DNA of 10,442 bases. Origin: an uncultured Flavobacteriales bacterium (GTDB lineage Bacteria > Bacteroidota > Bacteroidia > Flavobacteriales > CALTNV01). A model generated the notes under the pieces. The model ran no database searches. It saw nothing but the letters and a program-made list of their open reading frames with translations, and had not been told where the DNA came from. Below are positions 1 through 5,071 of the stretch, one piece after another; within the stretch, counting starts at the first letter, position 1; every line of letters begins with the position of its first letter. Both the position numbers and the translations under genes were made by a program. The stretch lies in NCBI GenBank assembly GCA_943845485.1, contig CALTNV010000059.1, positions 1-10,442 on the forward strand. The letters are read 5' to 3'.

Positions 1-1
1 A

Positions 2-76
2 GAAGATTTAGAATCATTAAATCCCCCAGCTCTCTCAAGAATCATTCTTGCGAGAAAAGATAACGGAAGTTTGTAA
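2..76 (+). CDS. C-terminal end of an unidentified protein (5' truncated by the window)
   Basis: Frame +2 is open from the window edge to a TAA at 74-76 and encodes a 24-residue tail, EDLESLNPPALSRIILARKD followed by NGSL. It is followed at 113-149 by a hairpin terminator on the same strand, which supports a real gene end. The tail is too short for me to recognise a family. Its last codons lie inside a small dyad (GGAAGTT-TGT-AACTTCC, 65-81), and a near copy of that stop region recurs at 510-525. It could itself be a remnant, because the next 750 bp are full of decayed sequence. Confidence 0.45.
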   Translation, partial: EDLESLNPPALSRIILARKDNGSL

Positions 77-112
77 CTTCCATGTAGCAAAACTATTACA
101 ACAATAACAATA

Positions 113-149
113 AACAAAGCCAAGCCTAGTAGCTTGGTTTTGTTGTTTT
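113..149 (+). terminator. Rho-independent terminator after the first gene
   Basis: The arm AACAAAGCCAAGC (113-125) pairs with GCTTGGTTTTGTT (132-144), with one G-U wobble, around the 6-nt loop CTAGTA. A T-rich stretch follows. It lies 37 nt after the stop at 76. The core ccaagc/gcttgg is shared with the terminator at 534-571. Confidence 0.75.
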
Positions 150-262
150 AATAATTATATTTACAACGTTGTGTTTATGATAGAAATGACATAATTAAAA
201 TACATTGGCTTCGTAGGCTGAACAGTTTTTTGATTTTTTCTAATTATTATTATTTTGTAAAT

Positions 263-302
263 AAAAAAAGCCTGTTACTAAATTTAATAACAGGCTTTTT
301 TT
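263..302 (-). terminator. Strong bidirectional terminator, downstream of the GAPDH remnant
   Basis: A perfect 15-bp stem pairs AAAAAAAGCCTGTTA (263-277) with its complement (288-302) around a 10-nt loop. The A-tract and T-tract make it functional in both directions. It sits 18 nt past the stop of the GAPDH fragment at 321, so it is probably the original terminator of that gap gene and has outlived it. It would also catch + strand read-through. Confidence 0.8.
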
Positions 303-320
303 ATGAATTATATTATGTTT

Positions 321-455
321 TTAGTAGTAAAGTAATCTTCTAACTTTAGCAATATGATTCACTAATCTAATTACTTGCTTCGGATATCCATATTTATTAT
401 CAAACCAAGCATATATTACTATATTTTTCTTGTCATTAGAAACAATTGTTGCATA
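321..455 (-). pseudogene. Remnant of a glyceraldehyde-3-phosphate dehydrogenase C-terminus
   Basis: Read on the - strand, this stretch encodes ATIVSNDKKNIVIYAWFDNK, then YGYPKQVIRLVNHIAKVRRLLYY and a TAA stop (321-323). This matches the end of GAPDH, where W-[YF]-D-N-E-[YF]-G-Y is a hallmark near the C-terminus. The VRRxxYY ending resembles GAPDHs of Bacteroidota as I recall them. An in-frame TAG at 456-458 cuts it off. In a neighbouring frame the reading continues as TFPRAKDS (455-478), so a single-base indel probably separates the two parts. No NAD-binding domain or catalytic cysteine region is present, and the next intact gene begins at 834. DNK in place of DNE and YPKQ in place of the usual YT/SxQ suggest relaxed selection. 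Enzyme activity is impossible from this fragment. Confidence 0.8.
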
Positions 456-533
456 CTATCCTTGGCTCTCGGGAATGTTTCATAATGATAACTTATGAGC
501 CTAAATAATAAAAGTTTGTAACTTCAATGAATC

Positions 534-571
534 AAAACAATACCAAGCTTGTTGGCTTGGTATTGTTTTTT
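534..571 (+). terminator. Strong terminator, second copy of the tail module
   Basis: A perfect 15-bp stem, AAAACAATACCAAGC (534-548) with its complement (555-569), flanks the 6-nt loop TTGTTG and runs into Ts. It follows by 12 nt a TAA (519-521) whose surroundings copy those of the stop at 74-76. No intact gene ends here, so it looks like the terminator of a lost or duplicated gene tail. Confidence 0.75.
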
Positions 572-833
572 AGTATTTGATTTAAGTCTATTGTTTAAGT
601 GATTTGTTTAAAACGTCCGCATCTTCTTTTTTTAACGATAGCGATAATGCTAAGGCTAAAGTTTAAGAGTAAAAATGGTGCCAATAATGTAATATAGTCA
701 TTTACTCACTGAGTTTCTTTCTTAAAGGGAATTGTGATTCATTTCACTTCATTTTTAATGGAGATAAACAAAAACTATGATACAGTATGAAAATTATGTT
801 TAGTTTTTCATCAAACCCTCTTAAGTTTATATA
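572..833. other. Gene-free stretch with possible decayed coding sequence
   Basis: No credible start-to-stop gene is present. On the - strand, a frame open from 705 to 598 (stop 595-597) reads as a short hydrophobic segment, ITLLAPFLLLNFSLSIIAIV, followed by a basic tail. It has no start codon and a TGA immediately upstream. An overlapping - frame (588-662) ends DADVLNKSLKQ. Either could be the end of a dead gene; I cannot identify them. A weak 8-bp stem (770-777 with 801-808) lies downstream of the coiled-coil gene. Confidence 0.4.
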
Positions 834-1772
834 CTATTTAAGTTTATAATCTGTTTCCCCAATTTTGTTTCCATTGGTAAATACTTCTAATTTGTATATA
901 CCAGGTTTAAACTCTTCCTTATTTTCATAAAATACACAAATATCTATATCTTCATTTTCATAATTTATTATTCTTTTTGAAGAATAAGCTTCATTCCCAT
1001 TGGTAGAAGTAAATACTCCTTCCCCAATCTTTGGATTTAAAACATTTCCATTAGGATTAGTAATTTTTAAGTATATAGTAGTTTCCCCTCCTTTATTAAT
1101 TTTATTTTCTGCTATCGTAAAACATGTTTTCAGCATTGTTGTCTTCTTAGCTTTATCAGTTTCAGTCTGAGCACCACTAGATTTTATTTTTAATCCTACT
1201 GTTGAAAAATTATTTGCTCTTAGTATTGATCCTTTAGAGACTGTTTTTTCTAAATCTTCCTTAATATTCTCTAAGTTGTTTTTTTCCTTTTGAGTATTTG
1301 CTAACTCACCTTTAGTACCTTCTAACTCTTCATTTAAAGCAAAATTTGCTTGATTTAAACTATCTATTTGATGAACATAACCTTTCATTATTCTTCTTAA
1401 TGACTTAGTTTCTTTTCTTAGTTTATAAATTAGATATTTATCATCTTTATTTTTTTCAATTTGTGCTAAATATTCTTCTATTTTTTCTCTTTGCTCAATA
1501 ATTTCCTGATTTAATGTATCATTTATTGTTTCTAAATCTGAATATTCATCATATAAAATTTCTAAATCTTCTTTTACAGATACATTATCTTTTTCAACAT
1601 CCTCCATTTGAATTAGTACAGAATCTAGTTTATTTATTTCTTTTACATATAAATAACCTAAAGTAGAAATAGATATTACTAATGCAGCAATGATAAAAAT
1701 ATATACTTTTTCATTGTTTTTCTTACTGTCAGTATCTTTATTTTGAATAATATTATTGTTCTTTTCTTCCAT
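834..1772 (-). CDS. Membrane-anchored coiled-coil protein with a C-terminal beta-rich domain, unknown function
   Basis: This 312-residue protein has a polar N-terminal tail (1-21), one membrane segment (about 23-44, VYIFIIAALVISISTLGYLY), a long coiled coil rich in E, K, L and N (about 46-180), and a C-terminal region of about 130 residues (184-312) that looks beta-rich. The C-terminal part includes TTIYLKITNPNG and GIYKLEVFTNGNKIG, which suggest an Ig- or fibronectin-like sandwich. The probable topology is a short cytoplasmic tail with the rest in the periplasm. I recognise the architecture from Bacteroidota hypothetical proteins but know no function. It stands alone, divergent from the comF-like gene. 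The ATG at 1770-1772 is preceded by a TATTTTTG box (1795-1802) that overlaps a 16-bp palindrome. No strong terminator follows its stop. A structural or scaffolding role in the envelope is only an inference. Confidence 0.85.
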   Translation of the reverse strand: MEEKNNNIIQNKDTDSKKNNEKVYIFIIAALVISISTLGYLYVKEINKLDSVLIQMEDVEKDNVSVKEDLEILYDEYSDLETINDTLNQEIIEQREKIEEYLAQIEKNKDDKYLIYKLRKETKSLRRIMKGYVHQIDSLNQANFALNEELEGTKGELANTQKEKNNLENIKEDLEKTVSKGSILRANNFSTVGLKIKSSGAQTETDKAKKTTMLKTCFTIAENKINKGGETTIYLKITNPNGNVLNPKIGEGVFTSTNGNEAYSSKRIINYENEDIDICVFYENKEEFKPGIYKLEVFTNGNKIGETDYKLK

Positions 1773-1782
1773 GACTTTTTTA

Positions 1783-1798
1783 TTTGTTATATAACAAA
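1783..1798. promoter_or_regulatory. Perfect 16-bp palindrome, candidate operator
   Basis: TTTGTTATATAACAAA is its own reverse complement. It lies in the 61-bp gap between two divergent genes, 11 nt before the ATG at 1772, and overlaps the proposed -7 box of the - strand gene. That placement is typical of a dimeric repressor site or an autoregulated divergent promoter. No regulator gene lies nearby, and an AT-rich background raises the chance of coincidence. Confidence 0.35.
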
Positions 1799-1802
1799 AA
1801 TA
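1795..1802 (-). promoter_or_regulatory. Candidate -7 box (TATTTTTG) of the coiled-coil gene
   Basis: On the - strand this reads TATTTTTG, a full match to the Bacteroidota -7 consensus TAnnTTTG, 22 nt before the ATG. No well-spaced TTG -33 element is seen, so the call rests on one motif in AT-rich DNA. Confidence 0.35.
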
Positions 1803-1833
1803 ACTATTTTAGGTCAACTTTTGTTGTATCCCC

Positions 1834-2523
1834 ATGAATTTACTAAATAAATTAGTTCAAGTTGTCTTTCCCGATGTTTGCATTGGTTGTAATTGTAGGC
1901 TTTTAAAAAATGAAAATAGTATTTGTATTAAATGTCATTTACATCTACTTGATTATTCTTATGATTATAAATCAAATTATTTAAGAGAGTTATTTGAACC
2001 TCATTTTGTTGTAGCAAGTGTTTTTTCGTTGTTTTTTTTTGATAAACATTCTCCTTTACAATTGATTATACATGATTTAAAGTATAAATCACTTCTCAAA
2101 AATGGTGATTTCTTGGGTGATTTATTTCTTGAAAATGATAGGTTTAATGATATTTTAAATCATGTTGATTTTATTATTCCTATACCTATTCACTCAAAAA
2201 GATATAATGAAAGAGGTTATAATCAATCTGAAATAATAGCAAATTATATTAATTCTAAAAAAACAATTAAATATAAAGAAGATTTTATAAGGACAAGATT
2301 CAAGAATAGTCAGACCTCTAAGTCAAGAACTCAAAGATGGGAAAACTTGAATAACAGCTTTAAATTTACAGGTAGTAATAAAAAATATGAAGGTAAACAT
2401 GTTTTAATTATTGATGATGTAATAACAACAGGAAGTACTATTATTTCTTTTGTTGAATTATTAAATAATACTTTCTCTGATATTAAAATCAGTGTAGCTT
2501 CAGTTGCAATAACCCTGCCTTAA
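1834..2523 (+). CDS. ComF family phosphoribosyltransferase-like protein
   Basis: This 229-residue protein has the full ComF layout. An N-terminal zinc-ribbon-like segment has two CxxC pairs (C16/C19 and C31/C34). A middle region contains IPIPIHSKRYNERGYNQSE (about 115-133). The type I phosphoribosyltransferase PRPP-binding loop, IIDDVITTGST, lies at about 192-202, with the paired acidic residues and TGST intact. Family members (ComFC of Bacillus, GntX/YhgH of E. coli) take part in natural DNA uptake or use of DNA as a nutrient; the exact reaction is unsettled. Its length is normal for the family. The ATG at 1834 is the first in frame, and there is no Shine-Dalgarno sequence, as is usual in this phylum. 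It begins a same-strand run with the sulfoxide reductase 17 nt downstream. No other competence gene is in the window, so a DNA-uptake role here is an inference. Confidence 0.93.
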   Translation: MNLLNKLVQVVFPDVCIGCNCRLLKNENSICIKCHLHLLDYSYDYKSNYLRELFEPHFVVASVFSLFFFDKHSPLQLIIHDLKYKSLLKNGDFLGDLFLENDRFNDILNHVDFIIPIPIHSKRYNERGYNQSEIIANYINSKKTIKYKEDFIRTRFKNSQTSKSRTQRWENLNNSFKFTGSNKKYEGKHVLIIDDVITTGSTIISFVELLNNTFSDIKISVASVAITLP

Positions 2524-2528
2524 ATCAT

Positions 2529-2536
2529 TATATTTG
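2529..2536 (+). promoter_or_regulatory. -7 box (TATATTTG) immediately before the sulfoxide reductase gene
   Basis: TATATTTG matches TAnnTTTG exactly and ends 4 nt before the ATG at 2541. A TTG lies at 2504-2506, 22 nt upstream, slightly longer than the usual spacing. If used, transcription would start at about the ATG, giving a leaderless mRNA independent of comF. The following TATTATG is identical to that before cysS. Confidence 0.45.
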
Positions 2537-2540
2537 TATT

Positions 2541-3020
2541 ATGATTAAAACTAATGAAAAAGTAAAACTGTATGATCTTACTCTAAAGCAGATTGAAAAC
2601 ATTCTATCTTCAGAAGATGATTTAATTGCCAATTTATCAAATTTTATAGCAGTAATTCATCATAATTTTGGTTTTTTTTGGACAGGGTTTTATCAAGTTA
2701 AAGATAATGAATTAGTGCTATCTGTATTTCAAGGCCCTATTGCATGTACGCGAATTAACTATAATAAAGGTGTGTGTGGAACAAGTTGGGCAAAAAAAGA
2801 AGCAATTGTTGTTGAGAATGTCCATGATTTTCCAGGACACATTGCTTGTAGTAGTTTATCAAATTCAGAAATAGTTATTCCTTTATTAAATAAAGAAAAT
2901 GAAGTGGTTGCTGTTTTAGACATTGATAGTACTAATTTTGCAACTTTTGATGAAATTGATGAAAATTATTTAAAAAAGTTAATTCATTTATTACTAAATA
3001 AACATCCTTCCTTATTATGA
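2541..3020 (+). CDS. msrC: Free methionine-(R)-sulfoxide reductase (GAF domain)
   Basis: The 159-residue protein is a single GAF domain of the fRMsr type, which reduces free (not protein-bound) methionine-R-sulfoxide in the cytoplasm with thioredoxin as electron donor. The three family cysteines are present at C69 (GPIACTRI), C79 (GVCGT) and C103 (GHIACSS). Their spacings of 10 and 24 match C84/C94/C118 of the E. coli enzyme. Likely substrate carboxylates are also kept: E110 in SNSEIV and D127/D129 in LDIDS. One difference is HIACSS where many members have HIACDS. It lies 17 nt after the comF-like gene and overlaps the lipoprotein gene by 4 bp (ATGA), so those two are probably translationally coupled. 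It may also have its own promoter at 2529-2536. The family assignment is firm; the gene symbol follows the E. coli name. Confidence 0.93.
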   Translation: MIKTNEKVKLYDLTLKQIENILSSEDDLIANLSNFIAVIHHNFGFFWTGFYQVKDNELVLSVFQGPIACTRINYNKGVCGTSWAKKEAIVVENVHDFPGHIACSSLSNSEIVIPLLNKENEVVAVLDIDSTNFATFDEIDENYLKKLIHLLLNKHPSLL

Positions 3021-4615
3021 AATTAAATATATTTTCATATTTGCCTTCAATTCTGATTTCTTTTCTATTCACATCTTGTGCCCAAGAGTATGCTTTAGAA
3101 GGTGGTCCAATGGATAATGAAAAACCTAAAATTAAACATTCTATACCTAAAAATAAGTCAGTAAACTTTAAAGGAGATAGATTAATTATTGAGTTTGATG
3201 AATTTATTAAGGTTGGAGCATTAGCTTCGGAAATTCTAATTAATCCTCCACTAAATAAAAAACCAAAATTAAAATATAATAATAAACGAATTGAAGTTTT
3301 ATTTCAGGAGAAATTAAGAGATAACACAACTTATACAATTAATTTTGGTAGTGCTATTTCTGATATTACAGAAGGTAATATAGCTGATGATATTAATTTT
3401 GTGTTTTCAACAGGGGAGGAAATTGATTCATTATCTATATCTGGAAATATAAAAGATGCTTTTACTCATCAAGCAGAAAATGATATCTTCGTTATGCTTT
3501 ATGGATCACCTTATGATAGTGTTCCCTATAAAGAGAAGCCTTATTATCTAACAAAAACAGATGATAAAGGTGATTTTACTTTTAATAACTTAAGTTTAAA
3601 TGAATATTTGATTTTTGCATTACAAGATGAAAACCTAAATTCTTTATTTGATTTAAAAAATGAAAAAATAGCTTTTCAATACCCTTATTTAATGCTGTCA
3701 GACTCTTCTTTGTCAAATATTAATTTATATGCATTTCAAGAGGAAATAAAAGATGTTTTTTTAACAGATATAAAAGCTGTTGGACCTCAACAAATAAATT
3801 TATCATACAATCATCCTAATAAAATAAAAGAAGTTAATAGTTTTAATGAAAATTATAAATTCGTAATTTATAATGCCAGCTCTTATCATTCTATAATTTA
3901 TCCTAATAAATTGATTTTAGATACTTTTGATATTGAAGTTATAGGTCAATATTCATTAGATACGATTACTATTGCTCCTATTAAAAATCTTGATTCCATT
4001 AATAATGGACTGAATGTTATGGGAGAAAATTTACAAAATCAAAACACTAAATTTCCTTTAAGGTTTAATATAAATAGCCCTCTTTTAAAAATTGATACTA
4101 CATATATAAAAGTTTTAAATAAAGATTCAGTATCCTTACATATAAATTCCGTTGAATTTGTTTTAAATGATACTTTATTTGAAGTTCATTCAATTTTATC
4201 AGAGCGAACTCCCTATACTATTACTTTCTTACCTAAAAGTATTTATGATTTATATGGTAATACCATTGATACAACTAAATTTAATATCTCAACTAAATCT
4301 ATAGCCTTTTATGGTACTTTAGAAATTAACACATCAATTTCGAATCCATCAAATCAGTATATTTTTCAATTACTAGATGACTCTGATAAAATAGTTCGAA
4401 CTATTGTACAAAAAACACCATCAATGTTTAAATTATCAGATTTATCATCAGGAAAATATAAGCTTCGTGTTATTTTTGATGAGAATAGGAATGAAAAATG
4501 GGATACAGGGAATTATTTATCAAGTATATATCCAGAAAAAGTAGTGTATTATCCCTCTATAATTGAGGTTAAATCTGATTGGGATATCCAAATTGATTGG
4601 GACATTGCTTTCTAG
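3017..4615 (+). CDS. Ig-like (Big_5) domain lipoprotein
   Basis: This 532-residue protein starts with a lipoprotein signal peptide whose lipobox (FLFTS-C) puts the lipidated cysteine at C21. It is followed by the EGGPxD...P motif typical of this Bacteroidota family. Residues about 36-132 form a Big_5/SbsA-like Ig domain (SIPKNKSVNF..., TTYTINFGSAISDITEGN, ending in FVFSTG). Residues about 138-235 resemble a carboxypeptidase-regulatory-like or prealbumin-like fold (DDKGDFTFNNLSLNEYLIFA). The middle is beta-rich and unassigned. The C-terminus (about 430-532) carries SSGKYKLRVIFDENRNEKWDTGNY, a signature often found at the end of these proteins. Length is normal for the family. The probable location is the periplasm or outer membrane; the function is unknown. 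It overlaps the sulfoxide reductase by 4 bp and meets the - strand DCC gene tail to tail with a 4-bp overlap. Confidence 0.88.
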   Translation: MKLNIFSYLPSILISFLFTSCAQEYALEGGPMDNEKPKIKHSIPKNKSVNFKGDRLIIEFDEFIKVGALASEILINPPLNKKPKLKYNNKRIEVLFQEKLRDNTTYTINFGSAISDITEGNIADDINFVFSTGEEIDSLSISGNIKDAFTHQAENDIFVMLYGSPYDSVPYKEKPYYLTKTDDKGDFTFNNLSLNEYLIFALQDENLNSLFDLKNEKIAFQYPYLMLSDSSLSNINLYAFQEEIKDVFLTDIKAVGPQQINLSYNHPNKIKEVNSFNENYKFVIYNASSYHSIIYPNKLILDTFDIEVIGQYSLDTITIAPIKNLDSINNGLNVMGENLQNQNTKFPLRFNINSPLLKIDTTYIKVLNKDSVSLHINSVEFVLNDTLFEVHSILSERTPYTITFLPKSIYDLYGNTIDTTKFNISTKSIAFYGTLEINTSISNPSNQYIFQLLDDSDKIVRTIVQKTPSMFKLSDLSSGKYKLRVIFDENRNEKWDTGNYLSSIYPEKVVYYPSIIEVKSDWDIQIDWDIAF

Positions 4616-5010
4616 TACTCTAAAAATCTTTTTTTTAATTGTGGAGTAGGAACCAAACAATTTGTTTTTTTACCAAACCACTTGTATCTATTTTTAGCAA
4701 TAATATCATAAATTTTATCTCTTAATTTTACAGGTAGAAGTATAGTGACAATTAACAAATTATATGGAAATCCAAGTTTTTGTGAGATTTTTATGATAGC
4801 TGTTGATTTGTAAAAAACGTTAGTATTGGTAATGAGTAAAACAGAATCAATATTGGATATGTTTTTGTTTGTATTAATAATTTTTTTTCCTGATTCAGAT
4901 TGTAAAGTTCCGAATTTAAAGATGTTTTTTTTATCTTTTTTGATGATAAATTGAATTGCTCCATTACATAAGTTGCATACTCCGTCAAATAATATTACTT
5001 CATGATTCAT
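4612..5010 (-). CDS. DCC family (DUF393, YuxK-like) thiol-disulfide oxidoreductase
   Basis: From the chosen start the protein has 132 residues and opens with the family motif: FDGVCNLCNG gives D9, C12 and C15, the DxxCxxC that names the DCC family. A basic C-terminus includes RYKWFGKK and C118. DCC proteins have a thioredoxin-like fold and are presumed to exchange thiols and disulfides; substrates are not known. Two adjacent ATGs (5011-5013 and 5008-5010) are possible. I chose the second, which places the FDG motif as is usual. A longer frame up to 5115 exists but would run through the sppA terminator and into the end of sppA, so it is unlikely. The stop overlaps the converging lipoprotein stop in a shared CTAG. 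Confidence 0.85.
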   Translation of the reverse strand: MNHEVILFDGVCNLCNGAIQFIIKKDKKNIFKFGTLQSESGKKIINTNKNISNIDSVLLITNTNVFYKSTAIIKISQKLGFPYNLLIVTILLPVKLRDKIYDIIAKNRYKWFGKKTNCLVPTPQLKKRFLEY

Positions 5011-5025
5011 CATAGTACAAGGTAC

Positions 5026-5058
5026 AAAAAAAGAGGCTACCTTGGAAGCCTCTTTTTT
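5026..5058 (-). terminator. Terminator downstream of sppA (bidirectional)
   Basis: The arm AAAAAGAGGCT (with one or two further As) at 5026-5038 pairs with AGCCTCTTTTTT at 5047-5058, giving about 12 bp around an 8-nt loop. It begins 14 nt past the sppA stop and ends only about 13 nt before the ATG pair of the DCC gene. That leaves almost no room for a promoter between terminator and gene. Confidence 0.8.
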
Positions 5059-5071
5059 AAGACTTTTTATT

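Noticed and set aside
163..172. Palindrome ACAACGTTGT
   Set aside because: Only 10 bp, no gene start nearby and no second copy seen; likely chance.
770..808. Inverted repeat AAAAACTA/TAGTTTTT as terminator of the coiled-coil gene
   Set aside because: The stem is only 8 A/T-rich pairs around a 23-nt loop; too weak to call.
77..833. A hidden CRISPR array, tRNA or riboswitch in the long gene-free stretch
   Set aside because: The repeats are two copies only, no cloverleaf or tRNA-like GTTC loop is visible, and no conserved riboswitch core can be recognised; terminators and a gene remnant account for most of the structure.
4791..4988. Open frame of 65 codons on the - strand
   Set aside because: It overlaps the DCC gene in another frame; the DCC frame contains the conserved DxxCxxC motif, so this one is a shadow.
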